Source: Roseinatronobacter thiooxidans (GTDB taxonomy: Bacteria; Pseudomonadota; Alphaproteobacteria; Rhodobacterales; Rhodobacteraceae). Taken from it: a stretch of DNA of 64,000 nt. The stretch spans positions 1-64,000 of the forward strand of contig NZ_MEHT01000018.1 in the NCBI RefSeq assembly GCF_001870675.1. Reading direction: 5' to 3'. Of this stretch, positions 27,474 through 36,650 are shown one piece after another. Both the position numbers and the translations under genes were made by a program. Position 1 is the stretch's first letter. Each line of letters starts with the position of its first letter. The notes under the pieces were generated by a model. It saw only the letters and a list, made by a program, of their open reading frames with translations, was not told the origin of the DNA and ran no database searches.

Positions 27474-28996
27474 GGCTGGATGAACTCCTGCGGGCTGCGG
27501 AACTTCTTACCGCCCGAAAACAGTGAATTGCCGCTGCTGCCGGTGGAACAGCCATTGCCATCGGTAAAGCCGCAGCCCCCCTTCAGGTCATAGGCATCTT
27601 CCACCAATTCGCGGTGCGTGGTCGGGATGACGAAACGATCCTCGTAATTGGCGATTGCCATCAGCTGGTACATCTCGTCGATCTGCTGGGGCGTCATGCC
27701 CACGCGCTTGGCCACGCCAATATTGATGACTCCGTCCACAGTTTTCGACCGCATATAGGACCGCATCGCCAGCATCCGTTCCAGCGCGCTGACAACAGGG
27801 GCTTCATCGCCTGCTGTCAGCATATTGGCCAGATAGCGCACCGGAATACGCAAGGATGCGACATCGGGCATATCATCCTGCGCGCTGATCTTGCCTGCCT
27901 CTGCCGCGTTCTGGATGGGTGAAAGCGGCGGGATATACCACACCATCGGCAGGGTGCGGTATTCGGGGTGCAGCGGGAAGGCGATTTTCCATTCCATCGC
28001 CATTTTCCAGATGGGCGATTTCTGCGCACCAATGATCCAGTCTTCTGGCACGCCTTCGGCACGGGCCGCCTCGATCACCGCAGGGTCATTGGGGTCAAGG
28101 AACACATCCAATTGCGCGTCATAGAGCTGCTTTTCATCCGCCACGCTGGCGGCCTGGCTGATCTTGTCGGCGTCATAGAGCATCACACCCAAATACCGGA
28201 TGCGCCCCACGCAGGTTTCCGAACACACCGTGGGCTGGCCGGATTCCAGACGCGGATAGCACAGCGTGCATTTCTCGGATTTGCCAGAAGACCAGTTGTA
28301 ATAGATCTTCTTGTAAGGGCAGCCCGACACGCACATGCGCCAGCCGCGGCATTTTTCCTGATCGATCAGGACAACGCCATCATCTTCGCGCTTATAGATC
28401 GCGCCTGACGGGCAGGACGCCACGCAAGCGGGGTTCAGGCAATGCTCGCACAGGCGGGGCAGATACATCATGAAGGTGTTTTCATACTCTCCATAGATGT
28501 CTTTCTGGATGCCCTCGAAGTTGTAATCCTTGGACCGCTTGGCGAATTCGCCGCCCAGAATTTCCTCCCAGTTTGGCCCCCATTCGATTTTCTCCATCCG
28601 CTCGCCGGTGATTTTGGAACGCGGGCGCGCAGTGGGGAAGGCCTGCATTTGGGGCGCGGATTTCAGGTGGTCATAGTCGAAATCGAACGGTTCATAGAAA
28701 TCGTCGATTTCGGGCAGGTCGGGATTGGCGAAGATATTTGCCAGAATCCGCCATTTGCCGCCCTGTTTGGGCACCAACTGGCCCGACGGGTCGCGCTTCC
28801 AGCCGCCATTCCAGCGTTTCTGGTTTTCCCAATCTTTGGGATAGCCGATACCGGGTTTGGTTTCGACATTGTTGAACCATGCATATTCAACACCCTCGCG
28901 CGAGGTCCAGACGTTCTTGCAGGTGACAGAGCAGGTGTGACACCCGATACATTTATCGAGGTTCAGCACCATACCGATTTGGGCACGTACTTTCAT
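27470..28996 (-). CDS. narH: Respiratory nitrate reductase beta subunit (iron-sulfur)
   Basis: Electron-transfer subunit with one [3Fe-4S] and three [4Fe-4S] clusters, on the cytoplasmic side between NarI and NarG. The 508-aa protein has the ferredoxin-like cysteine groups CIGCHTCSVTC near residue 16, CEHCLNPACVASCP near 184, CRGWRMCVSGCPYKK near 217 (Trp in place of the second Cys marks the 3Fe cluster) and CTLCYPRLESGQPTVCSETC near 244. The start at 28996 overlaps the narG stop by ATGA; the longer frame to 29032 would add 12 unsupported residues. Confidence 0.97.
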   Translation of the reverse strand: MKVRAQIGMVLNLDKCIGCHTCSVTCKNVWTSREGVEYAWFNNVETKPGIGYPKDWENQKRWNGGWKRDPSGQLVPKQGGKWRILANIFANPDLPEIDDFYEPFDFDYDHLKSAPQMQAFPTARPRSKITGERMEKIEWGPNWEEILGGEFAKRSKDYNFEGIQKDIYGEYENTFMMYLPRLCEHCLNPACVASCPSGAIYKREDDGVVLIDQEKCRGWRMCVSGCPYKKIYYNWSSGKSEKCTLCYPRLESGQPTVCSETCVGRIRYLGVMLYDADKISQAASVADEKQLYDAQLDVFLDPNDPAVIEAARAEGVPEDWIIGAQKSPIWKMAMEWKIAFPLHPEYRTLPMVWYIPPLSPIQNAAEAGKISAQDDMPDVASLRIPVRYLANMLTAGDEAPVVSALERMLAMRSYMRSKTVDGVINIGVAKRVGMTPQQIDEMYQLMAIANYEDRFVIPTTHRELVEDAYDLKGGCGFTDGNGCSTGSSGNSLFSGGKKFRSPQEFIQP

Positions 28997-31900
28997 TCCG
29001 CTGCCTCCACTTTTGCGGGCTGATCCAGCCAATCCACGTTTTCCATTTTCCGAACGATGACCATTTCATCGCGGTTCGCACCCACAGTTCCGTAATAGTT
29101 GAACCCGTAGGACAGTTGCGCATAGCCCCCGATCATATGCGTAGGCTTGGGCACCGTGCGCGTGACCGAGTTGTGAATGCCCCCGCGCTGGCCGGTGATC
29201 TGGCTGCCCGGTGTATTCACGATCTTTTCCTGCGCGTGATACATGAACAGGGTGCCATCCTTCATGCGCTGGCTGACCACGGCGCGCGCCGCAATCACAC
29301 CGTTGGAATTGAACACCTCGACCCAGTCATTATCGACGATGCCCGCTTTTGCGGCGTCCACTTCCGAGATCCAGACAACCGGCCCGCCACGGTTCAGCGT
29401 CAGCATCAGCAGGTTGTCGGAATAGGTGGAATGGATGCCCCATTTCTGGTGCGGGGTGATGAAGTTCAGCACCACATGCTTTTCTGCCGATTTCAGCGAT
29501 TTGGTGGCGTCATGCGTGATGGTTTTCAGGTCCACCGGCGGGCGCCAAGTGACGAAGAACTCGCCAAAGGCACGCATCCATTCATGGTCCTGATACAGCT
29601 GCTGGCGCCCCGTCACCGTGCGCCACGGGATCAACTCGTTCACATTGGTCCAGCCTGCGTTATAGCAGACTTCCTCGGACTCGATGCCCGACCAAGTGGG
29701 GGATGAAATGATCTTGCGCGGTTGGGCTGCGATGTCGCGGAAGCGGATCTTCTCGTCTTTCTTGACATCGGCCAGATGGGCATGTTCGCGCCCGGTTGCC
29801 TTTTCCAGCGCATTCCACGCCTTGACTGCAACTTCGCCATTGGTTTCGGGCGCAAGCATCAGGACGACTTCGCAAGCGTCGATGGCGGACTCGATCTTGG
29901 CCATACCCTTGGTTGGGCCGTCTGTGTGGGTGCCATTCAGCGCCTTCAGGTGGTGGACTTCGGTTTTCGTATCCCACGCGATGCCCTTGCCGCCATTGCC
30001 AACCTTTTCCATCAACGGGCCAAGGGCAGTAAAGCGGGCGTGCAAGTTCGGGTAGTCGCGTTCAACCGCGATATAGGCCGGTGCGGTTTTACCGGGAATC
30101 AGGTCGCATTCACCCTTTTTCCAGTCCTGCACAAAAGGCTGTGCAAGCTCGCCGGGGCTGTCATGCTGCAAGGGCAGTTGCACGATGTCGGTTTCCACAC
30201 CCAGAATTTCGGGCGCGACTTCGGAGAATTTCTTTGCAATCGCCTTGAAGATTTCCCAGTCGGTCTTGCTCTCATACGCCGGGTCCACGGCGGCTTGCAG
30301 CGGGTGGATGAACGGGTGCATGTCCGAAGTGTTCAGATCGTCCTTTTCATACCAGCTTGCCGTTGGCATGACGATGTCAGCATAGACAGCAGTGGTGGAC
30401 ATGCGGAAGTCGATGGTTACCAGCAGGTCAAGTTTGCCTTCGGGCGCTTCGTCATGCCATTTCGCCTCCACAGGCTTTTGGCGGCCTTCCTGCCCCAAAT
30501 CCTTGCCCTGCACACCGTGGCTGGTGCCCAGCAGGTGTTTCAGGAAATACTCATGCCCCTTGCCGGACGACCCCAACAGGTTGGAGCGCCACACAAACAG
30601 GTTGCGCGGCCAGTTTTCGGGGGCGTCGGGGTCTTCACAGGACATTTCCAGCGTGCCGGCCTTCAACTGCTCAGCCACATAGGCGGGAATGTCCTTGCCT
30701 GCCGCTTTCGCTGCCGCGCCAACTTTCAACGGGTTGGTTTTCAGTTGCGGCGCGGATGGCAACCAGCCCATGCGTTCGGACCGGATGTTATAGTCGATCA
30801 GGCTTAGGCTTTCCCAATCGCCTGCGGGCGCTGTGGGCGACAGGATGTCTTTTGCAGTGACAGTTTCATACCGCCACTGGTCGGTATGGGCATACCACGC
30901 GCTGGTTGAATTCATGTGCCGTGGCGGGCGCGCCCAGTCCAGCGCGAAGGCAAGCGCCGTCCAGCCGGTTTGCGGGCGCAGCTTTTCCTGCCCCACATAA
31001 TGCGCCCAGCCGCCGCCCGACTGGCCCACACACCCGCACATCACCAACATGTTAATGACCGCGCGGTAGTTCATGTCCATGTGGTACCAGTGGTTCATCG
31101 CAGCGCCGATGATGACCATGGATTTGCCACCCGTCTTTTCGGCATTGCTGGCGAATTCGCGGGCCACATGGATGATCTTGTCGCGGCTGACCCCTGTGAT
31201 CCGTTCTGCCCAAGCAGGCGTGAACGGCACATCAGCATTGTAATCATCGGTCACATGGTCGCCACCAAGGCCACGATCGAGCGAGTAATTCGCGCAGAAC
31301 AGGTCGAACACAGTCGTGACCAGCACTTCTGACCCATCGGCCAGCGTGATCACCTTGACCGGCACATTGCGGGTCAGAATATCGCCGCGTGCGTCATTTT
31401 CCCACTGGCCCGAGGCCATGCCGCCGAAATAGGGGAAATCAACGCCCACAACATCGTCACGGTCCTCATCAAGGATCAGCGACAGCTTGGGCTTGACCGC
31501 AGCACCCCTGGCCTTTTCTTCCAGATTCCACTTGCCCTGCTCGCCCCAGCGAAACCCGATAGAGCCATTGGGCGCAACCATCTGGCCCGAATTTTCATCA
31601 ATGCAGATGGTTTTCCATTCCGCGTTATTCGCCTCGCCCAGATTATCGGCCAGATCAGACGCGCGCAGTTGGCGGCCCGGCAGATAGCTGTCGCCCTTCT
31701 TCTCCAGTTGCACCAGCATGGGCATGTCGGAATATTTGCGGCAATATTCCTCGAAATAGGGGGTCTGGCGGTCCAGATGGAACTCGCGCAGGATGACATG
31801 GCCGAAGGCCATACCCAGTGCGGCATCAGTGCCCTGTTTGGCATTCAGCCAGACATCGCCGAATTTCGCGGCTTCCGAATAGTCGGGGCAGATCACGGCG

Positions 31901-32733
31901 GATTTGGTGCCGCGATAGCGCGCTTCGGTGTAGAAATGGGCGTCGGGCGTGCGGGTTTGCGGCACGTTCGACCCCCATAGAAGCAGATAGCCCGCATTGT
32001 ACCAATCGGCACTTTCGGGAACATCTGTCTGCTCGCCCCATGTCATGGGGCTGGCGGGCGGCAGGTCGCAATACCAGTCGTAAAAGCTCATACAAGTGCC
32101 GCCCAGAAGCGACAGATAGCGCGAACCGGCGGCATAGCTGACCATCGACATTGCAGGAATGGGCGAGAAGCCGAACACGCGGTCAGGCCCGTATTCCTTG
32201 GCGGTATAGGCATTGGCGGCGGCGGTAATCTCGGTCACTTCGTCCCAAGTGGCGCGCACAAACCCGCCTGTGCCGCGTGTGCGGGTATAGCTGGCGCGGG
32301 CGCTTGGATCGTTCTGGATGGCCGTCCATGCCTGCACAGGTGTCATATGCTTGCGCTTTTCGCGCCACAGCCGCATCAGCGCGCCGCGCACAAGCGGGGT
32401 TTTCACGCGGTTGGCGGAATACAGATACCAGCTATAGCTTGCCCCCCGCGCGCACCCGCGCGGTTCGTGGTTGGGCAGATCGGGGCGCGTGCGCGGGTAA
32501 TCGGTTTGTTGGGTTTCCCAAGTCACGATGCCTGATTTGACATAGATTTTCCACGAACATGACCCTGTGCAATTCACCCCATGGGTAGAGCGCACGATCT
32601 TGTCATGCCGCCAGCGGTCACGATACACGTCTTCCCAGTCGCGGTTTTCGGTTGTGGTCTGGCCGTGGCCGTCTGAAAACGTATCCTTGCGGTTGGGTTT
32701 CAGAAAGTTCAGCCGGTCAAGAAGATGGCTCAT
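28993..32733 (-). CDS. narG: Respiratory nitrate reductase alpha subunit (Mo-bisMGD)
   Basis: Catalytic subunit reducing nitrate to nitrite at a Mo-bis-molybdopterin guanine dinucleotide centre, facing the cytoplasm. The 1246 aa match the family length. The FS0 cluster motif STHGVNCTGSCSWK (His plus Cys ligands) is at about residues 49-62, with the fourth Cys in EPRGCARGASYSW. The molybdenum-ligating Asp lies in WGEQTDVPESADWY near residue 223. The long conserved stretches GGGWAHYVGQEKLRPQTGW and FLTPHQKWGIHSTYSDN-like FITPHQKWGIHSTY are intact. There is no Tat signal, as expected for NarG. GGAGAC precedes the start. Confidence 0.98.
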   Translation of the reverse strand: MSHLLDRLNFLKPNRKDTFSDGHGQTTTENRDWEDVYRDRWRHDKIVRSTHGVNCTGSCSWKIYVKSGIVTWETQQTDYPRTRPDLPNHEPRGCARGASYSWYLYSANRVKTPLVRGALMRLWREKRKHMTPVQAWTAIQNDPSARASYTRTRGTGGFVRATWDEVTEITAAANAYTAKEYGPDRVFGFSPIPAMSMVSYAAGSRYLSLLGGTCMSFYDWYCDLPPASPMTWGEQTDVPESADWYNAGYLLLWGSNVPQTRTPDAHFYTEARYRGTKSAVICPDYSEAAKFGDVWLNAKQGTDAALGMAFGHVILREFHLDRQTPYFEEYCRKYSDMPMLVQLEKKGDSYLPGRQLRASDLADNLGEANNAEWKTICIDENSGQMVAPNGSIGFRWGEQGKWNLEEKARGAAVKPKLSLILDEDRDDVVGVDFPYFGGMASGQWENDARGDILTRNVPVKVITLADGSEVLVTTVFDLFCANYSLDRGLGGDHVTDDYNADVPFTPAWAERITGVSRDKIIHVAREFASNAEKTGGKSMVIIGAAMNHWYHMDMNYRAVINMLVMCGCVGQSGGGWAHYVGQEKLRPQTGWTALAFALDWARPPRHMNSTSAWYAHTDQWRYETVTAKDILSPTAPAGDWESLSLIDYNIRSERMGWLPSAPQLKTNPLKVGAAAKAAGKDIPAYVAEQLKAGTLEMSCEDPDAPENWPRNLFVWRSNLLGSSGKGHEYFLKHLLGTSHGVQGKDLGQEGRQKPVEAKWHDEAPEGKLDLLVTIDFRMSTTAVYADIVMPTASWYEKDDLNTSDMHPFIHPLQAAVDPAYESKTDWEIFKAIAKKFSEVAPEILGVETDIVQLPLQHDSPGELAQPFVQDWKKGECDLIPGKTAPAYIAVERDYPNLHARFTALGPLMEKVGNGGKGIAWDTKTEVHHLKALNGTHTDGPTKGMAKIESAIDACEVVLMLAPETNGEVAVKAWNALEKATGREHAHLADVKKDEKIRFRDIAAQPRKIISSPTWSGIESEEVCYNAGWTNVNELIPWRTVTGRQQLYQDHEWMRAFGEFFVTWRPPVDLKTITHDATKSLKSAEKHVVLNFITPHQKWGIHSTYSDNLLMLTLNRGGPVVWISEVDAAKAGIVDNDWVEVFNSNGVIAARAVVSQRMKDGTLFMYHAQEKIVNTPGSQITGQRGGIHNSVTRTVPKPTHMIGGYAQLSYGFNYYGTVGANRDEMVIVRKMENVDWLDQPAKVEAAE

Positions 32734-32790
32734 AGCTGTCTCCGTTCAAAGTTTGGGTGGGGCGGGCGCGCGTTTGCGCCCGCGCATGTA

Positions 32791-34182
32791 TCAGCAGGGC
32801 GTTGCCGCGCCCTTGCGGGTGTAGAAGAACCACGTCACCAGCACGCACAGGACATAGAAGCCCGCGAAGGCCCACAGCGCGCCCGCAGGGCCGCCGGTCA
32901 TCGCAATCGAGGTGCCGTAGGATTTGGGGATGAAGAACGCGCCATATGCCGCCATCGCAGAGGTGAAAGCGATAATCGCGCCCGCTTCACGCTCGGCAGT
33001 TTTCAGCGCCGCCGCCTTGTCCAGTTGCGGCATCAGCAGCGGAATTTCCTTGCGCATGATCACAGGGATCATCTGGAAGGTGGATGCATTGCCCACGCCT
33101 GTCAGGAAGAACAGCGCCATGAAGCAGGCGAAGAAGCCCCAGAAGTTCCCCTCGCTGCCTGCAAGCGGCAGGAACCAGATCACGCCCGCAACAGTGAAGA
33201 TCATCGCAATGAACACCCACAGCGTGACGCGCCCGCCGCCGAACTTGTCGGAAATCCAGCCGGTAAACACCCGCGACAGCGCGCCAACCAGCGGCCCAAG
33301 AAAAGCGAATTGCAGCGCGTCCACGGCAGGAAACTGCGTGCGCATCAGCAGCGGAAAGCCCGCGGAATAGCCGATGAAACTGCCGAATGTCCCGATATAC
33401 AGGAAAGACATGATCCAGTTATGCTTGCGCTTCAGGATCGTCAGCTGGTCGGACAGGTTGGCTTTCGCATCTGCCAGATCATTCATCCCGAACCATGCGG
33501 CCAGGGTGAAGATCACCAGAAACGGCACCCAGACAAAGCCCGCGTTTTGCAGCCACAATTCCCCCCCGCCGGAAATGGTTTGCGACTGCCCGCCCATGGC
33601 CCCGAACACACCCATGGTGATGACGACAGGCACCACGAACTGCACCACCGACACACCCAGATTGCCCAGACCGGCATTGACAGCCAGCGCGTTGCCCTTC
33701 TGCGCCTTGGGGAAGAAGTAGTTGATGTTCGACATGGATGAGGCGAAGTTTCCGCCCCCAAAGCCGCACAAAAGTGCAAGGATCACAAAGATCGCATAGG
33801 GCGTTTCGGGGTTTTGCACCGCAAAGCCGATGCCCAGCGCGGGCAACAGAAGCGAGGCTGTGGAAATCGCCGTCCAGCGCCGCCCCCCGAAGATGGGAAT
33901 GACGAAACTGTAGAAGATGCGCAATGTCGCGCCCGACAGCCCCGGCAGGGCCGCCAGCAAAAACAACTGATCGGTTGTGAACGCAAACCCGATGGCGGGC
34001 AGGCGCGCCACCACGACCGACCAGACCATCCACACAGCAAAAGCCAGAAGCAGGCAGGGGACAGAGATCATCAGGTTGCGATTGGCAATGCGTTTGCCGG
34101 TCTTCTGCCAGAAGTCACTGTCTTCTGGTCGCCAATCGGTCAGAACCGGCCCTTTGGAATTTTGTGTGGCTGTCATGGACAT
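32791..34182 (-). CDS. narK: Nitrate/nitrite transporter, NarK2 type (NarK of E. coli kind)
   Basis: Major facilitator protein of 463 aa with 12 hydrophobic segments. It closely resembles Escherichia coli NarK: ITDWRPEDPAFW-like VLTDWRPEDSDFWQKTGK at the start, then TTDQLFLLAALPGLSGATLR and GFGGGNFASSMSNINYFFP, the second nitrate signature motif. This type is usually a nitrate/nitrite antiporter. AAGGAAAAGG precedes ATG 34182; the frame to 34245 overlaps narK1. It lies 57 bases before narG and 59 after narK1, consistent with one operon. Confidence 0.93.
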   Translation of the reverse strand: MSMTATQNSKGPVLTDWRPEDSDFWQKTGKRIANRNLMISVPCLLLAFAVWMVWSVVVARLPAIGFAFTTDQLFLLAALPGLSGATLRIFYSFVIPIFGGRRWTAISTASLLLPALGIGFAVQNPETPYAIFVILALLCGFGGGNFASSMSNINYFFPKAQKGNALAVNAGLGNLGVSVVQFVVPVVITMGVFGAMGGQSQTISGGGELWLQNAGFVWVPFLVIFTLAAWFGMNDLADAKANLSDQLTILKRKHNWIMSFLYIGTFGSFIGYSAGFPLLMRTQFPAVDALQFAFLGPLVGALSRVFTGWISDKFGGGRVTLWVFIAMIFTVAGVIWFLPLAGSEGNFWGFFACFMALFFLTGVGNASTFQMIPVIMRKEIPLLMPQLDKAAALKTAEREAGAIIAFTSAMAAYGAFFIPKSYGTSIAMTGGPAGALWAFAGFYVLCVLVTWFFYTRKGAATPC

Positions 34183-34241
34183 GTGCCTTTTCCTTATGGG
34201 TGTAGGGGGGGGGCAGACCCGGCTTGCGGGCCTGCAACAAA

Positions 34242-35888
34242 TCATTCAGCAGGTCGGGTTTTCGCACCCAGCCGGTCAAGGGCTGCGCGCAGGTCCGCGA
34301 TGGTGGCAAAGCGTGCATTCAACTGGACGGCCCCGCTGCTGCGTTCGGTCAGTTCGATCTTTTCCGATCCGTCCAGCAGGGTTGCCAGATCCGCTTCAAG
34401 CTGTTTCTTGACCGATGCCTCTTGGGCAATCTCGCGGTCGACAGATGAGATGATGTATTCATCCCCGAACCCGCCTTCCGGCTCGACCAGCCAGAAATAG
34501 CAGATTACCCACGAAATCAGCGCGCCTGCCGCAATGATGAAGAAGAACTGCTGCGGAGTGACGAACATGAACACGAACAGGTAGAACACGGCGCCAACAT
34601 TGCCGTAGGCCCCTGCCATGCCCGAAATCTGGCCCGTGACGCGCCGCTTGATCGAGGGGATGATCCCGAAGGTGGCCCCCTCTGCGCCCTGCACAAAGAA
34701 CGAGCACATGATGGTGATCGCAATCGCAATGATCAGCGGCCAGTTGGAATTCAGCAGCCCCATCAGCACAAAGCCAATCGCAATGCCGAACATATAGGCC
34801 AGCATCACAAAGCGGCGGTTGCCGAAACGGTCGGAGACCAGCCCGCCCATAGGCCGCGCGAACAGGTTGACGAAGGCGAAACTGGCAGCAATCAGGCCAG
34901 CGGCAGCCGCTGTCAGGCCCCATGTTTCTTCAAAGAACATGGGCAGCATGGACACAACCGCCAGTTCCGCGCCAAAGTTGGCAAAGTAAGTGGCATTCAG
35001 CGCCGCAACCGAACTGAAAGGGTATTTGTCATCTTCCGGCACGCCCTTTTTCAGGATCGGCACGTTAACCTTGATCGCCTGCCAGACCTGATAGGTCACA
35101 ACAATCGCAATCGCCGCATAGATGAACACAGCGGTCATCGGGTCGATATAGCCCATGATCTGCACGCGGTAGACAAGGATCGACAGAATACCCACCATCG
35201 GCACAGTGAAGATGCACAGCAGGACAAGGTCTTTCCAGCTAGACACTTCCAAGGCGGACGCCTTGCGCGGTTTCTTGTGGGTGTCAGCGGTGGGGCCATC
35301 GGTGATGGCAAACCAGTAGAACACGCCATAGACCGCCATAACCACGCCCGATGTGGCAATCGCATAGCGCCAGCCGTCATCGCCACCATACATGGTCAGC
35401 GCGATGGTGGGCAGCGTGATCGCCGCCGCCGCAGACCCGAAATTGCCCCAGCCCGCATAGAACCCTTCGGCAAAGCCAATGTCGCGCGGCTTGAACCACA
35501 GCGCTGTCATATGGATGCCCACCACGAAGCTCGCGCCAATGGACGACAGCACCAGACGCGACATGAACAGCACTTCGCGCGTGTCACCAAAGGCAAACAC
35601 GAATGTAGGGATGGCCATCAGCACCATCAGCACGGAAAACACGCGGCGCGGGCCATAACGGTCCAGCGCCATGCCCACGATAATGCGCGCAGGGATGGTC
35701 AGCGCGACGTTGGCAATGGCGAACAGGCGAATATCATCGCGCGTCAGCCAATCGACCGAACGCAGCATGGATGACGCCAGCGGCGCCATGTTGAACCAGA
35801 CATAAAAGCTGATGAAAAAGGCGATCCATGTCAGATGGAGGGCCTTGATCTCGGCGTTCTTGAAGCGGAAAATATCGCTGACTTGCAT
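34242..35888 (-). CDS. Nitrate transporter, NarK1 type, with C-terminal extension
   Basis: Major facilitator protein of 548 aa with 12 predicted membrane segments. It differs from the downstream NarK2-type paralogue and fits the NarK1 group, usually nitrate/proton symporters that start nitrate uptake. In Paracoccus the two types are fused into one protein; here they are separate genes in the same order. The C-terminal about 90 residues after the last membrane segment (from GGFGDEYIISSVDREIAQ) form a charged cytoplasmic extension longer than in most family members. GAGG precedes the start. The gene follows usp by 47 bases. Confidence 0.9.
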   Translation of the reverse strand: MQVSDIFRFKNAEIKALHLTWIAFFISFYVWFNMAPLASSMLRSVDWLTRDDIRLFAIANVALTIPARIIVGMALDRYGPRRVFSVLMVLMAIPTFVFAFGDTREVLFMSRLVLSSIGASFVVGIHMTALWFKPRDIGFAEGFYAGWGNFGSAAAAITLPTIALTMYGGDDGWRYAIATSGVVMAVYGVFYWFAITDGPTADTHKKPRKASALEVSSWKDLVLLCIFTVPMVGILSILVYRVQIMGYIDPMTAVFIYAAIAIVVTYQVWQAIKVNVPILKKGVPEDDKYPFSSVAALNATYFANFGAELAVVSMLPMFFEETWGLTAAAAGLIAASFAFVNLFARPMGGLVSDRFGNRRFVMLAYMFGIAIGFVLMGLLNSNWPLIIAIAITIMCSFFVQGAEGATFGIIPSIKRRVTGQISGMAGAYGNVGAVFYLFVFMFVTPQQFFFIIAAGALISWVICYFWLVEPEGGFGDEYIISSVDREIAQEASVKKQLEADLATLLDGSEKIELTERSSGAVQLNARFATIADLRAALDRLGAKTRPAE

Positions 35889-35935
35889 GTCAGACCTCGA
35901 ATTCTTGCAATGGGGTCACGCGCGTTTTGCCAAGG

Positions 35936-36409
35936 TCACTCGGCATGCGTGGGGATGATCAGCAGCGGGCAGGGTGCCCGGCGCGCAAGAAAGGCGCTGG
36001 TAGACCCGAAGGTCATGTGGTCGAATTCCTCGACCAGCGCATCAATCTTGCGGGTGATGAAGTTCAGCGGGCCGGGGTCGGGCTTGTGGCTGTGGCGCGC
36101 CATAACCAGCAGGTCTGGCTTGCGGTCTTCCACGGCGCGCAAGATCATCTTGCGCGCGTCCCCTTCCGCGATCAGCACAGAGGCGTTGAACCCTGCCGCT
36201 GCAAGTTCTGCGGCAGCGGATTCGGTTCCGGCCTTTTGTTCGGCATATTGTTCTGTGAACAGCGCATCTGCGCCGGCAGTTGTGCTGCCCACATCCTCCA
36301 CCACCGAGATCAGCGTGATGCTGGGGTTAAGGGCTGAAAGCAGGCCGCGCACTGCATCCAGTGCAATCCGGGCATTACGGGAATTATCATATGCCAGCAT
36401 TACATGCAT
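35936..36409 (-). CDS. Universal stress protein, first gene of the nar run
   Basis: The 157-aa UspA-fold protein starts MHVMLAYDNSRNARIALDAV, with the conserved Asp of the family, and ends with a nucleotide-loop pattern: MARHSHKPDPG, then HMTFGSTSAFLARRAPCPLLIIP, which matches GS(V/T)-x-x-x-(V/L)-x-x-x-x-x-CPVL(V/I). It probably binds ATP. The start at 36409 has a strong AAGGAG 7 bases upstream. It heads the leftward nar genes, and an FNR box lies 76 bases upstream, so it should be induced without oxygen. The role in nitrate respiration is unknown. Confidence 0.9.
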   Translation of the reverse strand: MHVMLAYDNSRNARIALDAVRGLLSALNPSITLISVVEDVGSTTAGADALFTEQYAEQKAGTESAAAELAAAGFNASVLIAEGDARKMILRAVEDRKPDLLVMARHSHKPDPGPLNFITRKIDALVEEFDHMTFGSTSAFLARRAPCPLLIIPTHAE

Positions 36410-36484
36410 GGGCTTCTCCTTGCGGTGCAGATGCGCTTTGGCATCCGTTCGCAAGCACCCAGTCATAGCCCCGCGCAAGAAAAC

Positions 36485-36498
36485 TTGATCGAGATCAA
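36485..36498. promoter_or_regulatory. FNR/FnrL box TTGATCGAGATCAA
   Basis: Perfect TTGAT-N4-ATCAA palindrome in the usp/crp intergenic space. Its centre is 82 bases from the usp start codon, which leaves room for a transcript start about 41 bases away and a 40-base leader. It is the best candidate for anaerobic activation of the usp-narK-narGHJI-ppi-moeA run; it could also act on the divergent regulator gene. Confidence 0.85.
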
Positions 36499-36621
36499 AG
36501 TGCCGGACCCGAATTTTGACATTCGTATCGGATTTGGAATCTGTCAATTTTCGCACAGAATTTTTATATCTGCACATGCGAAATATGTTTTGGCGGGACT
36601 TGATCTTGCTGCGCAGCCCGC

Positions 36622-36635
36622 TTGATGTTAGTCAA
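36622..36635 (+). promoter_or_regulatory. FNR/DNR-like box TTGATGTTAGTCAA
   Basis: TTGAT-N4-GTCAA, one base off the perfect FNR palindrome, placed 15 bases before the probable start codon of the Crp/Fnr regulator. That position would suit autorepression, or the box may belong to a related regulator (DNR/NarR class). If translation really starts upstream of 36651, it would be inside coding sequence. Confidence 0.5.
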
Positions 36636-36650
36636 GCTGCAACCCCAAAA

